A DNA stretch of 64,000 bases from the NCBI RefSeq assembly GCF_003024235.1, contig NZ_KZ679084.1, forward strand, positions 460,684-524,683, read 5' to 3'. The notes beneath the pieces were generated by a model. The model searched no databases and was not told where the DNA came from. It saw nothing but the letters and a program-made list of their open reading frames with translations. Numbering within the stretch: the stretch's first letter is position 1; every line of letters begins with the position of its first letter. The stretch is from Arenimonas caeni (lineage in GTDB: Bacteria > Pseudomonadota > Gammaproteobacteria > Xanthomonadales > Xanthomonadaceae). Positions 1 through 11,442 of the stretch are shown here, one piece after another. Both the position numbers and the translations under genes were made by a program.

Positions 1-1615
1 CGGTGGTGATGGGGTAGCGGCGCTCGCGCCCGAAAGCCCGGTGCGAGACCTTCGGCCCGGGTGCCGCCTGCCGGCGCTTCCACTCGTTGACCCGCAGCAA
101 GTTCAGCACGCGCGCCACCGTCGCCGCGTCGAAGCCCTCGGCGACGATCTCGGCCGGCGACAGGTCCTGGTCGATGTAGCGCTGCAGGATGCCGTCGAGC
201 ACGGCGTAGGGTGGCAACGAATCCTGGTCGGTCTGGTTCTCGCGCAGCTCGGCCGAGGGCGGCCGGGTGATGACCTCTTCCGGGATCACCCGCGAGATGC
301 GGTTGCGCCAGTGGCACAGCGCCGTCACCTCGGTCTTGTACAGGTCCTTGATGGGCGCGAATCCGCCGCACATGTCGCCGTAGATGGTGGCGTAGCCGAC
401 GGCGTATTCGCTCTTGTTGCCGGTGGTGAGCAGCAGGCCGCCGAACTTGTTGCTCAGCGCCATCATCAGCGCGCCGCGGCAGCGCGACTGTAGGTTTTCC
501 TCGGCGATGCCCGGCTCCAGGCCCGAGAACAGCGGCGCCAGCGCCTGCAGGAAGCCCTGGAACGGCGCCTCGATGGCCACGGTCTCCAGGCGGATGCCCA
601 GCATCCGGGCCTGCTCCTCGGCCAGGTCGTTGCTCAGGCCGGAGGTGAAGCGCGAGGGCAGCCTCACCGCGGCCACGTTGCGGGCGCCGAGCGCGTCCAC
701 CGCCAGCGCGGCCACCAGGCCCGAGTCGATGCCGCCCGACAGGCCCAGCCAGACGCGGTCGAAGCCGTTCTTGCCGCAGTAGTCGCGGATGCCGCGCACG
801 ATGGCGCGCCAGGCCATGGACTCCCGGGACTCATCGTCTTCCTCCGGCCAGTGAACCCGGGTGAAGCGGCGCGCGCCGGCCTCGTAGTCGGCCACCAGCC
901 AGTGCTCCTCGAAGGCACGGGCGGCGGGGTGCACGGTGCCGTCGCCATCGGCCAGCACCGAGGCGCCGTCGAAGACCAGCTCGTCCTGGCCGCCGACGGC
1001 GTTGAGGTAGGCCAGCGCCGCGCCGCCCTCCTGCACCCGCAGCGCCACCAGGGTGTCGCGCTGGGCGGTCTTGTCGCGCTCGAAGGGCGAGGCGTTGGGC
1101 ACCAGCACCAGTTCGGCGCCCTGCCGGACGGTGTCGGCCAGCGGCTCGGGGAACCACAGGTCCTCGCAGACCACCAGGCCGACGGTGACGCCCCTGACCT
1201 CGAAGGTGCAGGCGCCGCCGTCCGGGTCGACGTCGAAGTAGCGGCGCTCGTCGAAGACCGCGTAGTTGGGCAGTTCGCGCTTGCGGTAGGTAGCCTGCAC
1301 CCTGCCGTCGGCCAGCACGCTGGCGGCGTTGTAGACGATCGAGCCGGCGGCCTGCGGCCAGCCCACCACGGCGGTGATGCCGGTGCAGGCCCGGGCCACT
1401 TCCGCCAGCGCCTTCTCGCAGGCCTCCAGGAAGGCCGGCCGGTGCACCAGGTCCTCGGGCGGGTAGCCACTGAGCGCCAGCTCCGGGAACAGCACCAGGT
1501 CGGCCCCGTGTTTGTCCCGCGCCTCGGCCACCAGGGTGGCGATGCGCGCCGCGTTGGCCTGCACGGCGCCGACCGGGAAATCGAACTGGGCGAGGGCGAG
1601 GCGGAGGGTGGTCAT
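1..1615 (-). CDS. nadE: Glutamine-dependent NAD+ synthetase (3' end cut by window edge)
   Basis: Amidates nicotinic acid adenine dinucleotide to NAD+ in the cytoplasm, using glutamine-derived ammonia and ATP. The frame has no stop before base 1, so it is partial, but the last visible residues (RRYPIT) resemble the usual C-terminus, so only a few codons should be missing; about 538 codons are present. The N-terminal half is a nitrilase-type glutaminase: Glu45 in [14 protein letters not shown], Lys in YRKRELPNY and Cys in [10 protein letters not shown] (near residue 149) form the triad. The synthetase half carries the P-loop SGGIDSG near residue 290. The ATG at 1613-1615 begins [10 protein letters not shown], the expected nitrilase-fold first strand. 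It lies 69 bases downstream of sucD beyond a strong hairpin, so it is probably transcribed separately. Confidence 0.95.
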   Translation of the reverse strand, partial: MTTLRLALAQFDFPVGAVQANAARIATLVAEARDKHGADLVLFPELALSGYPPEDLVHRPAFLEACEKALAEVARACTGITAVVGWPQAAGSIVYNAASVLADGRVQATYRKRELPNYAVFDERRYFDVDPDGGACTFEVRGVTVGLVVCEDLWFPEPLADTVRQGAELVLVPNASPFERDKTAQRDTLVALRVQEGGAALAYLNAVGGQDELVFDGASVLADGDGTVHPAARAFEEHWLVADYEAGARRFTRVHWPEEDDESRESMAWRAIVRGIRDYCGKNGFDRVWLGLSGGIDSGLVAALAVDALGARNVAAVRLPSRFTSGLSNDLAEEQARMLGIRLETVAIEAPFQGFLQALAPLFSGLEPGIAEENLQSRCRGALMMALSNKFGGLLLTTGNKSEYAVGYATIYGDMCGGFAPIKDLYKTEVTALCHWRNRISRVIPEEVITRPPSAELRENQTDQDSLPPYAVLDGILQRYIDQDLSPAEIVAEGFDAATVARVLNLLRVNEWKRRQAAPGPKVSHRAFGRERRYPITT

Positions 1616-1633
1616 GGCAGGGCCCGGGAAATT

Positions 1634-1660
1634 CGAAGGGCCGCACTGGGCGGCCCTTCG
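1634..1660 (-). terminator. Hairpin after sucCD
   Basis: An 11-bp perfect stem (CGAAGGGCCGC pairing with GCGGCCCTTCG) closes a 5-nt loop 25 bases past the sucD stop codon. On the minus strand it is followed by AATTTCCC, a short T run. It looks like an intrinsic terminator of the sucC-sucD unit before nadE. Confidence 0.75.
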
Positions 1661-1684
1661 GATGTTACTGCGGGTGGCTGGCGA

Positions 1685-2560
<876 letters not shown>

Positions 2561-2580
2561 GGATTGTTGTCCTTGCAGGC

Positions 2581-3744
<1,164 letters not shown>

Positions 3745-3858
3745 GCCGATACCTGTGTGGGAAAGGGGTCGCGAACGGGGGCGGTATTGTCGCCGCAACG
3801 GTGCCCCCAACGCAAAAACCCCCACCCTTGACAGACGGGTCCGGGGCATACTGGCGCC

Positions 3859-5493
3859 ATGGCCCACGCCCCCCGAAAACCCGCCGGCCCCAGCCCCCAG
3901 CGCCGCGAACTCTATTTCTTCACGCTCTACCGGGTGCTCGAGGCGGCGCTGCTGGCCCTGGTGGCTTTCAGCCCGGCCGGGGGATACCTGCTGGAGATCC
4001 GCCAGCCGGCGGTGCTGCAGAGCATCGTGGTGCTCTACATGGTGGCGGCCATCGCCCTGCTGGTGGCCGGCTACCGCAGCGATCTGTCGCCGTCGCGCCA
4101 GACCGCCATCGGCCTGGGCATCGACATCCTGGTGGCCGCGGCCGTGCTGGCCACCACCTCGGGCAGCCAGGGCGGCGTGGCCCTGCTGCTGCTCTTCAAC
4201 GTGGGCGCCGGTGCCCTGATCCTGCCGCAGAAGGCCGGCCTGGGCTTCGCCGGCGCGGCTTCGGCGGTGGTGCTGGTCGACAGCCTCTACCTGCGCGCGC
4301 TGGGGCTCCAGGATGTCCGGCCGCTGGCCGAATCGGTGATGTTTTCGGTGACCTACCTGGCCACGGCGGTGCTGTGCGAACTGCTGAGCCGGCAGGTGCT
4401 CGAGTCGCAGGCCCTGGCCGAACAGCGCGGCGAAGAGCTGGCCAACCAGGCCGAGATCAACGAGCTGGTGATCCGCCGCATCCGCACCGGCATCCTGGTG
4501 GTGGACGGGGACCACCAGGTGCGGGTGTGCAACGAGGCGGCCTGGGCCCTGCTGGGCAAGCCCTCGCCCGACCGCCGCCAGCTGTCCGACATCGCCTTGC
4601 CCCTGCACCGCAGCCTGCAGGCCTGGCGCCAGGGCCGCGGCGAGATCCCCAAGGCCATGACCCTGGGCGAGGGCGCGCCGGAGGTGCTGCCGCGCTTCGT
4701 CTCGCTGAGCCTGACCAACAACCTGTTCCTCATCTTCCTCGAGGACAGCCGGGTGTTCTCCGACCGGGCCGAGGAGCTGACCCTGGCCACCCTGGGCCGG
4801 CTGTCGGCCTCGATCGCCCACGAAATCCGCAACCCGCTGGCGGCAATCATGTATTCGGTGCAGCTGCTGGAGGAGTCGACCGACCTGCCCGAGGGCGACC
4901 AGCGCCTGCTGGAGATCATCCACACCCAGTGCCAGCGCATGAACGGCATCGTCCAGGACATCCTGGGCCTGGCCCGGCGCGAGCGCAGCCAGCCCGAGTC
5001 GGTCGACATCGGCCAGTTCGCCCGCAAGTTCGTCGACGAGTACCGGGCCAGCCACCCGCTGGAGACCGACATCCTCCAGGCCGTGTCCGAGCGCAGCGTA
5101 CTGGCCATGGCCGACCCGCGCCACCTGCACCAGGTGCTGACCATCCTGGTGCAGAACGCGCTGACCTACGGCCGCCTGCCGGGCGAGCCGGCCAAGGTGA
5201 CGGTGGCGGTGCGCAGCGCCCCGCCCGGCACCCCGCCGGAACTGAACGTGATCGACCGCGGCCCGGGCATCCCGGCCGCCGTGGCCAGCCAGATCTTCAC
5301 TCCCTTCTACACCACCAGCGAGCACGGCACCGGCCTGGGCCTCTACATCGCCCAGCAGCTTTGCGAGGCCAACCAGTGCACGCTCAGCTACCAGCCGGTG
5401 CCGGGCGGCGGCAGCTGCTTCCGCATCATCCTGCCGCCGGGCATGACCCTGATGCAGGACGAGGCCTCGCCGGGCCGCCTCAATCTGGCCTGA
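3859..5493 (+). CDS. pilS: Sensor histidine kinase PilS
   Basis: Membrane sensor kinase controlling type IV pilin transcription through PilR. Six hydrophobic segments fall within residues about 20-175, followed by a PAS-like linker (about 190-300), a HisKA domain with phosphoacceptor His321 in [13 protein letters not shown], and a HATPase domain with N box VQNAL (431-435), G1 DRGPG (466-470) and G2 GTGLGL (490-495). The total of 544 residues fits the family. pilR begins 50 bases downstream. In Pseudomonas PilS senses membrane pilin levels; that this protein does the same is inferred from family and position. Confidence 0.96.
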   Translation: MAHAPRKPAGPSPQRRELYFFTLYRVLEAALLALVAFSPAGGYLLEIRQPAVLQSIVVLYMVAAIALLVAGYRSDLSPSRQTAIGLGIDILVAAAVLATTSGSQGGVALLLLFNVGAGALILPQKAGLGFAGAASAVVLVDSLYLRALGLQDVRPLAESVMFSVTYLATAVLCELLSRQVLESQALAEQRGEELANQAEINELVIRRIRTGILVVDGDHQVRVCNEAAWALLGKPSPDRRQLSDIALPLHRSLQAWRQGRGEIPKAMTLGEGAPEVLPRFVSLSLTNNLFLIFLEDSRVFSDRAEELTLATLGRLSASIAHEIRNPLAAIMYSVQLLEESTDLPEGDQRLLEIIHTQCQRMNGIVQDILGLARRERSQPESVDIGQFARKFVDEYRASHPLETDILQAVSERSVLAMADPRHLHQVLTILVQNALTYGRLPGEPAKVTVAVRSAPPGTPPELNVIDRGPGIPAAVASQIFTPFYTTSEHGTGLGLYIAQQLCEANQCTLSYQPVPGGGSCFRIILPPGMTLMQDEASPGRLNLA

Positions 5494-5543
5494 GATACCC
5501 CGGTTCAGCTAAGGTGTAGGGGTCTCCAGCCCCCTTGTGAAGC

Positions 5544-6926
5544 ATGGCCACCGCCCGAAGCGCCCTGGTAGTAGATGACGAGCGCGACATCCGGGAACTG
5601 CTGGTCCTGACGCTGGGCCGCATGGGCCTGCGCGTGGACACCGCGGCCGACCTGGCTTCGGCCCGGGCCCAGTTGGCCCAGGGCCGGTACGACCTGTGCC
5701 TGACCGACATGCGCCTGCCCGACGGCTCGGGCCAGGAGCTGATCGAGCACATCGCCCAGCGCTATGCCGAGACCCCGGTGGCGATGATCACCGCCTACGG
5801 CAACGTCGAGGCGGCGGTGAGCGCGCTCAAGGCCGGCGCCTTCGACTTCGTGACCAAGCCGGTGGACCTGGCCGTTCTACGCCGGCTGGTGCAGCACGCG
5901 CTCGAGCTCAACGAGCAGCGCAAGTCGGCCCCGGCCAGCGCGCGCCTGCTGGGCGACTCCCAGCGCATGCAGCAGCTGCGCCAGACCATCAACCGCGTGG
6001 CGCGCAGCCAGGCGCCGGTGTACATCAGCGGCGAGTCCGGCGTGGGCAAGGAGCTGGTGGCGAGGCTGATCCACGAGCAGGGCTCGCGGGCCGGCGGGCC
6101 GTTCGTGCCGGTGAACTGCGGCGCGATCCCCTCCGACCTGATGGAAAGCGAGCTGTTCGGCCACAAGAAGGGCAGTTTCACTGGCGCCCATGCCGACAAG
6201 GAAGGCCTGTTCCAGGCCGCGCAGGGCGGCACCCTGTTCCTGGACGAAGTGGCCGAACTGCCGCTGCACATGCAGGTCAAGCTGCTGCGCGTGATCCAGG
6301 AGAAATCCGTGCGCCCGGTGGGCGCCCAGGCCGAGCTGCCGGTGGACGTGCGCATCCTCTCGGCCACGCACAAGAACCTGGCCAAGCTGGTCGAGGACGG
6401 CAAGTTCCGGCAGGACTTGTACTACCGCATCAACGTGATCGAACTGGCCGTGCCGCCGCTGCGCCAGCGCCGCGAGGACATCCCGCTGATCGCCGAGGCC
6501 ATCCTCAAGCGCCTGGCCGGCGAACAGGCCGACGGCCTGCCGGCCCTGAGCGAGGAGGCCGAGGCGGCGCTGTCGGCCTACCCCTTCCCGGGCAACGTGC
6601 GCGAGCTGGAGAACATCCTCGAGCGCGCCGTGGCCCTGTGCGACGGCCAGACCATCGAGGTGGCCGACCTCTACCTTCCCCAGGTGGACCAGCTGATCGG
6701 CCAGGAAGCCGACATGCCGCTGCGGCCCCTGGCCGCCGCGCCCTCGCCCGCCCTGCCGGCCGGCGCCGACGGCACCGCCCTGCCCGAGGCCATCGAGCAG
6801 ATGGAGCGCGAGACCATCCAGAAGGCGCTCGAGGCCAACCGCTACAACAAGACCAAGACGGCGGCGGCGCTGGGGATTACGTTCCGGGCGTTGAGGTACA
6901 AGCTTAAGAAGCTTGGGATGGAGTGA
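5544..6926 (+). CDS. pilR: Sigma-54-dependent response regulator PilR
   Basis: NtrC-family activator of pilin transcription. The receiver domain has Asp11/Asp12, phosphoacceptor Asp55 (LCLTDMRLPD) and Lys105. The AAA+ domain has Walker A GESGVGKE (163-170), the sigma-54 contact loop as GSFTGA (210-215) rather than GAFTGA, and Walker B LFLDE (231-235). A Fis-type helix-turn-helix ends the 460-residue protein (about 420-455). It sits directly downstream of pilS and upstream of a pilin gene with a consensus-like sigma-54 promoter, its obvious target. The Ser variant in the contact loop is conservative and should not abolish activity. Confidence 0.97.
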   Translation: MATARSALVVDDERDIRELLVLTLGRMGLRVDTAADLASARAQLAQGRYDLCLTDMRLPDGSGQELIEHIAQRYAETPVAMITAYGNVEAAVSALKAGAFDFVTKPVDLAVLRRLVQHALELNEQRKSAPASARLLGDSQRMQQLRQTINRVARSQAPVYISGESGVGKELVARLIHEQGSRAGGPFVPVNCGAIPSDLMESELFGHKKGSFTGAHADKEGLFQAAQGGTLFLDEVAELPLHMQVKLLRVIQEKSVRPVGAQAELPVDVRILSATHKNLAKLVEDGKFRQDLYYRINVIELAVPPLRQRREDIPLIAEAILKRLAGEQADGLPALSEEAEAALSAYPFPGNVRELENILERAVALCDGQTIEVADLYLPQVDQLIGQEADMPLRPLAAAPSPALPAGADGTALPEAIEQMERETIQKALEANRYNKTKTAAALGITFRALRYKLKKLGME

Positions 6927-6951
6927 GGCCTGGGGCGCGCCCGCCTCTTTT

Positions 6952-7009
6952 GTGAACTGCGTCACAGCCTCGGGTGACCAAAAGTGACCCTTAGCGTCAC
7001 TTTCTGACA
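6952..7009. promoter_or_regulatory. Candidate PilR upstream activating sequences
   Basis: About 95-150 bases before the pilA -24/-12 element lies a cluster of GTGAC-type half sites on both strands: GTGAACTGCGTCAC (6952-6965), GTGAC (6974-6978 and 6984-6988), GTCAC (6996-7000) and TGACA (7005-7009). Repeated half sites at this distance are typical enhancer architecture for NtrC-family activators. Assignment to PilR rests on position only; the motif was not scored against known PilR sites. Confidence 0.5.
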
Positions 7010-7104
7010 ACCCCCGCGAAATTCGTGGCCTGTGTCCCGATTTCGGCTGGCCTTGCGTTGTTCCTTGTGCCTATATTCCGGCCTGTGCCACACCTTTCGA
7101 GGCT

Positions 7105-7120
7105 TGGCACAGTTGATGCT
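7105..7120 (+). promoter_or_regulatory. Sigma-54 promoter of pilA
   Basis: TGGCACAGTTGATGCT matches the -24/-12 pattern TGGCAC-N5-TTGCW, with GG at 7106-7107 and GC at 7118-7119 exactly 10 bases apart. Transcription should start near 7131, giving a leader of about 83 bases before the pilA ATG at 7214. It fits the upstream PilR enhancer-binding protein and the half-site cluster at 6952-7009. Confidence 0.88.
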
Positions 7121-7213
7121 TCACCGATACAGCACGTGCTTCGGCACGGCTACCCAAGGACGGGATATCCGTTCGAAGACGTGACAATCACAATCCACCT
7201 AGGGGATTTACCC

Positions 7214-7630
7214 ATGAAGAAGATCCAGAAAGGTTTCACCCTGATCGAACTGATGATCGTGGTCGCGATCATTGCCATCCTGGCCGCCATCGCGCTGCCG
7301 GCGTATCAGGACTACATCGCCCGCTCGCAGGTCACCACCGGCCTGGCCGACATCCGTGGCGGCGTGACGGCGTTTGAGGAAATCATCAACCGCGGCACCC
7401 CGTCGACCTATACCAACGTCGACATCGGCCTCGCCGCGACCACGACCCGCTGCGCTCCGATCACCGTCACTCCCGGTGCGGGTGGTTCCATCTCTTGCGC
7501 CCTGGAGGGCAACCCCAAGGTCAGCCCGCACAGCATCACGCTGACCCGTAATTCGGCCACCGGCACCTGGGCTTGCACCGCAAGCGCCGCTCTTGATCCG
7601 AAGTACCTGCCGAACGGCTGCACGCAGTAA
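7214..7630 (+). CDS. pilA: Type IV major pilin PilA (first copy)
   Basis: Structural subunit of the type IV pilus. The ATG at 7214 gives the class III leader MKKIQKG; PilD should cut after Gly7, leaving Phe +1 (methylated) and Glu +5. The hydrophobic N-terminal helix spans about residues 8-34. The precursor is 138 residues (131 mature), short for type IVa pilins. Four cysteines (80, 95, 121, 136) could form two disulfides, the last one closing a C-terminal loop YLPNGC. In-frame codons upstream of 7214 precede the sigma-54 promoter and are not part of the protein. Glycosylation by island products is inferred only. Confidence 0.96.
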   Translation: MKKIQKGFTLIELMIVVAIIAILAAIALPAYQDYIARSQVTTGLADIRGGVTAFEEIINRGTPSTYTNVDIGLAATTTRCAPITVTPGAGGSISCALEGNPKVSPHSITLTRNSATGTWACTASAALDPKYLPNGCTQ

Positions 7631-7646
7631 TAGTTGGATTTGGGCC

Positions 7647-7677
7647 GGGGCGCTGTCGGTCTATCCGGCTGCGCCCC
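7647..7677 (+). terminator. Strong hairpin between the two pilin genes
   Basis: GGGGCGC-T-GTCGG pairs with CCGGC-T-GCGCCCC around a 5-base loop, 17 bases after the pilA stop. There is no T tract behind it (GTACCCC follows), so it may act as a 3' stabilising or attenuating structure rather than a full terminator. Partial read-through would set the ratio of the second pilin to the first. Confidence 0.5.
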
Positions 7678-7820
7678 GTACCCCAGAAAGACGATAGAAG
7701 TAGAACTACTCCAAAGTATCTTCAAGAGCGCAGGCAGATTCAGGGGACGGAATTGCAGCGCCCCGCAGTCGAGATGTCACTCAGCAACTCTGACAGTCCA
7801 GCGGGCTAGGGGGCCACGCC

Positions 7821-8228
7821 ATGCGCATGACGAAGGGCTTTACGCTCATTGAGTTGATGATCGTTGTAGCGATCATCGCCGTCCTCGCGGCGATTGCCAT
7901 CCCCGCCTATCAGGACTACAACATTCGAGCGCAAGTGGCTGCGGGACTTGCTGACATTACGGGCGGCAAACCCCTCTACGAGAGTCAGGTCATCGCCCTC
8001 AGCTCTACGACTTTCAATATTTCCGACATCGGCTTGCGAAGCACCACCACGCGCTGCAGCAATATATCGATGGACCCTAATCCGACCGCCGGCTATATCC
8101 AGTGCATTTTGGCTGGAAACCCGAATATAGCAGGCAGCTATATTCGTCTTGAGCGAAGCAGCGCAGGCGTCTGGAGCTGCAGGTCAGACATCGCTACGTC
8201 CCGCTACCTACCTGAAGGCTGCTACTGA
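7821..8228 (+). CDS. Second type IV pilin-like protein
   Basis: A 135-residue prepilin paralogous to the preceding pilin: leader MRMTKG, cleavage after Gly6, Phe +1, Glu +5, and a nearly identical hydrophobic helix through IPAYQDY. The mature part diverges but keeps the same four-cysteine plan (79, 95, 120, 134) and the landmarks [11 protein letters not shown] and YLPEGC. No sigma-54 site was seen in the 190 bases before it, so it probably depends on read-through from pilA. The gene is visibly less GC-rich than pilA, suggesting different origin or age. It may be an alternative major pilin, a minor subunit or a glycosylated variant. Confidence 0.9.
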   Translation: MRMTKGFTLIELMIVVAIIAVLAAIAIPAYQDYNIRAQVAAGLADITGGKPLYESQVIALSSTTFNISDIGLRSTTTRCSNISMDPNPTAGYIQCILAGNPNIAGSYIRLERSSAGVWSCRSDIATSRYLPEGCY

Positions 8229-8289
8229 CCGTCCCGGGACGCGACCCAGAGGCGCCTGGAGGTGACCACCCCCTCCCTACCCGTGCTTT

Positions 8290-10257
8290 GTGAGTGACTT
8301 TCGGCCAGAATCCGGGTACGCCGAACCGGATCACGGTATGCACCCTCTCTCTCGCAGCGCCTTTGCATGGTTGCTTTTAATTGCCGCCCTCACTCTATCT
8401 GCGTTTTGGCCCGGCGTAAGCGGCGGATTCCTTTTTGACGATTATCCCAACATCGTCAAACAAGAACGCGTACACATCACCGAACTGACCACTGAAAGTC
8501 TCGCCAGCGCCTGGTCAGCTTTTCCAATTGGTCCGCTTGGACGTCCACTTGCGATGGTGAGCTTCGCGGTCGACCATTATTTCTTTGGACTTGATCCGCG
8601 CGGATACAAGATCACCAGCCTGGCGGTCCACACGGTTAATGCACTACTGGTTTTCTCGCTACTGACGCAACTTCTCAAGATGCGTCACGAAAGGAGCAAC
8701 AACCCACTGATGCCTGCGGCACTGCTTGCAGCGCTTTGGGCGATTCACCCATTGCAGGTCTCGACCGTGCTTTATGTAGTGCAACGGATGGAGATGCTGT
8801 CGATCACCTTCTTGCTGACCGCACTGATTTGCTATCTGCATGGAAGAAGGTTGCAGATGGCGGGAATTCGCGCATGGCCGTGGCTGATTACTTGTCTGCC
8901 GCTGATTGCACTGGGGCTTCTGTGCAAGGAGACCGCCGCGCTATTCCCCGCATTCGCACTTGCGCTGGAACTCACAGTCTTACGTTTTCGTTGCGCCTCG
9001 ACACGAAGCGCAACCATCCTGAAGTGGTCATACGGCATATTCGTCCTCGCTTCAGTTGCGGCACTTTTGCTCCTGGTGCTGCCCCGCTTTGGAAGTCCAG
9101 ACGCTTATGCCATTCGCAGCTTCACGCTCGAAGAGCGCTTGCTAACGCAACTCCGCGTACTGCCGACTTATCTCGCATGGATAGTTATTCCCCAGCCGGC
9201 AAACTACACCTTCTACTACGACACATATCAGTTCTCAACCGGATTACTCTCGCCGCCAACGACACTCCTTGGCGGCCTGTTTCTTGCAGTTCTCGCTTCT
9301 TCAGCGATCTGGCTTCGTAACAGACATCCGATCCTCTCGCTGGGAATTGCGTGGTTCTTCATTGCCCACTCGCTGACCAGCAACATCATCCCACTGGAGC
9401 TCGTATTCGAGCACCGAAACTACTTCGCCATTCTAGGCGTCCTCCTCGCGCTGTTCGCGATAATTGAAGCAGCGCCCCGTGGAGAGATTCCCAGGGTCCG
9501 ATCCGTAGCTGTGACCGTAGTCACGATCGGATTTCTACTGCTGACGATGATTAGGAGCGCCGGCTGGGGCAGCCCGTTGCACTTGGCTCTGGAACTCGCC
9601 GAACGAAACCCTGAATCCTCGAGAGCAAGCATGGACCTCGGGGAACAATACATGCTCCGTGCCGGCCAAGATCCGGACTCACGCTACTACCGGATGGCGC
9701 TCAACGAATTTGAAAGAGGAAGCAACATCCCTGGCTCTTCGCCATTGCTAGAGCAGGGGCTGATCATTCTTGCCCTGACGGCCAACCAGCCCGACAAGGT
9801 CGAATGGTGGGATCGGCTAATCCAGAAGCTAAAGCAAAGGACCGTCGGCCCTCAGGAAGTTTCGATGATCACCGACTTCCTCGCCAAACGGGAGCGAGGC
9901 CTTCCGTTGAACGACGAGAAGTTCGCGGAAGCCTATATGGTGGTAGTAAACAAGGTGAGTATGCCTGCTAGGCAGTACTATGCGATCGGACTGCATGCGC
10001 TCAGGCATCTTGAGGATGAAGCGCTCGCCCATGTGCTCTTCAGCACTGCAGTGAACAAGAGTCTGGACAACCCCACCTTCATTGTCGGAATGGTGGATGC
10101 CCTGAACCGAACCGGCCACGAGAACAGTGCACGGCTGCTGGCACAGCACGCGAATAAGGTGGCGGGCCTGAGAATCCCGGTTCCGCCGACTGTCGAGCGA
10201 CTAAAGCCGCCCTCTGAGATACCTAGCACACCAACCAAACCAAACAGTGAACCATGA
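8290..10257 (+). CDS. TMTC-like multi-spanning membrane glycosyltransferase with helical-repeat tail
   Basis: A 655-residue integral membrane protein with about ten hydrophobic segments up to residue 425, then a soluble helical C-terminal tail (about 430-640) that looks TPR-like. The first periplasmic loop carries Asp50-Asp51 in FLFDDYPNI, then GRPLAMVSFAVD (84-95), His114, AIHPLQVSTVLYVVQRMEML (151-170) and CKETA (212-216). This order matches GT-C proteins related to eukaryotic TMTC O-mannosyltransferases and bacterial relatives near pilin genes. By family it would move a sugar from a polyprenyl phosphate carrier to a protein in the periplasm. The adjacent pilins are the likely acceptors by inference. 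The start is GTG at 8290; ATG at 8338 (residue 17) is an alternative. Confidence 0.75.
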   Translation: MSDFRPESGYAEPDHGMHPLSRSAFAWLLLIAALTLSAFWPGVSGGFLFDDYPNIVKQERVHITELTTESLASAWSAFPIGPLGRPLAMVSFAVDHYFFGLDPRGYKITSLAVHTVNALLVFSLLTQLLKMRHERSNNPLMPAALLAALWAIHPLQVSTVLYVVQRMEMLSITFLLTALICYLHGRRLQMAGIRAWPWLITCLPLIALGLLCKETAALFPAFALALELTVLRFRCASTRSATILKWSYGIFVLASVAALLLLVLPRFGSPDAYAIRSFTLEERLLTQLRVLPTYLAWIVIPQPANYTFYYDTYQFSTGLLSPPTTLLGGLFLAVLASSAIWLRNRHPILSLGIAWFFIAHSLTSNIIPLELVFEHRNYFAILGVLLALFAIIEAAPRGEIPRVRSVAVTVVTIGFLLLTMIRSAGWGSPLHLALELAERNPESSRASMDLGEQYMLRAGQDPDSRYYRMALNEFERGSNIPGSSPLLEQGLIILALTANQPDKVEWWDRLIQKLKQRTVGPQEVSMITDFLAKRERGLPLNDEKFAEAYMVVVNKVSMPARQYYAIGLHALRHLEDEALAHVLFSTAVNKSLDNPTFIVGMVDALNRTGHENSARLLAQHANKVAGLRIPVPPTVERLKPPSEIPSTPTKPNSEP

Positions 10258-10287
10258 ACCGGCCGCAGGAATTCGGGAACTAGAGCG

Positions 10288-11442
10288 ATGAACAAGGACT
10301 TCTTGGTCTTTGCAGCACCGGACATTCAGGAGGAAGAAATCCGAGAGGTCGAGGAGTGCCTCCGTTCGGGCTGGCTTGGAACGGGACCAAGGGTAGCGAG
10401 GTTCGAGAAAGACTTTGCCAGCTACAAGGGCGTCGCACCGGGCCATGTCGCGGCAGTGAACTCCTGTACCGCTGCACTTCACGTGAGCATGGTGGCAGCC
10501 GGCCTTGAACCTGGCTCAGAAGTGATAACGACCCCGCTTACGTTTTGCGCAACTGTGAATGCGATCATCCACGCCGGGCTCACGCCGGTTCTTGCGGATG
10601 TCGACCCTGAAACACTTAACATCAACCCAGATGCGATTGAGGCCGCAATAACCCCAAGGACCAGAGCGATTCTTCTGGTTCATTTCGCAGGCAGACCGTG
10701 CGACATGGATCGGATTATGGCGCTGGCCGAGAGGCACAGATTGGTAGTGATCGAGGACTGCGCACATGCGATTGAGTCGGAGTATCGCGGCAGGAAGACG
10801 GGAACTTTCGGCGACTTTGGCTGCTTTAGCTTCTACGTGACCAAGAACGTAGTGACCGGCGAAGGCGGCATGATAATTGCCAAGAATCTCGAGCATGCGG
10901 GACGCGCACGCATCCTATCCCTCCACGGAATGAGCAAGGATGCGTGGCACCGCTTCAGTGACAAGGGATATCGTCACTACCAAGTCGTGGAATGCGGATT
11001 CAAATACAACATGATGGACGTGCAGGCAGCGATAGGAATTCATCAACTTGCCCGCGTCGAAGCAGCTCTTAGTAAGCGAGAGGCGATTTGGTCTTTGTAC
11101 ATGGATGGCCTCAAGGATCTCCCCATCAAGCCGCCCCCCATCCCTGAAGCGGATACGCGGCACGGACTACATCTCTTCACGATACAGATCGACCCCGGGT
11201 CGGCCGGATTATCACGAGACGATTTCTTGGATGGGATGAACAAGCTTGGTGTTGGCACCGGCGTCCACTACTTATCTGTGCCTGAGCACCCCTACTATCA
11301 GACCAAGTATGGGTGGCGCCCGGAACAGTGGCCAAATGCAATGGATATTGGCCGCCGAATAGCTAGCCTTCCACTTTCACCAAAACTGACAGAGTCGGAT
11401 GCTCGCAGGGTCGTAGAATGCGTCAGGAAATTACTAGGTTAG
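10288..11442 (+). CDS. DegT/DnrJ/EryC1/StrS-family sugar aminotransferase
   Basis: PLP-dependent enzyme of the family that aminates nucleotide-linked keto-sugars. It has 384 residues, with SCTAALHVSMVA (59-70) for phosphate binding, VIEDCAHAIES (154-164) for the cofactor ring, and the Schiff-base Lys186 in FYVTKNVVTGEGG. Fold and length are complete. It follows the GT-C gene by 30 bases on the same strand and overlaps the convergent acyltransferase gene by 4 bases. No nucleotide-sugar dehydratase, epimerase or nucleotidyltransferase is nearby, so its keto-sugar substrate must be made elsewhere. Amino-sugar synthesis for a glycan made by this island is inferred. Confidence 0.88.
   Translation: MNKDFLVFAAPDIQEEEIREVEECLRSGWLGTGPRVARFEKDFASYKGVAPGHVAAVNSCTAALHVSMVAAGLEPGSEVITTPLTFCATVNAIIHAGLTPVLADVDPETLNINPDAIEAAITPRTRAILLVHFAGRPCDMDRIMALAERHRLVVIEDCAHAIESEYRGRKTGTFGDFGCFSFYVTKNVVTGEGGMIIAKNLEHAGRARILSLHGMSKDAWHRFSDKGYRHYQVVECGFKYNMMDVQAAIGIHQLARVEAALSKREAIWSLYMDGLKDLPIKPPPIPEADTRHGLHLFTIQIDPGSAGLSRDDFLDGMNKLGVGTGVHYLSVPEHPYYQTKYGWRPEQWPNAMDIGRRIASLPLSPKLTESDARRVVECVRKLLG

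Noticed and set aside
3828-3854. TTGACA before pilS as a -35 box
   Set aside because: The hexamer is perfect, but no acceptable -10 lies 16-18 bases away; TACTGG is at 15 and would give an almost leaderless transcript. Left unannotated.
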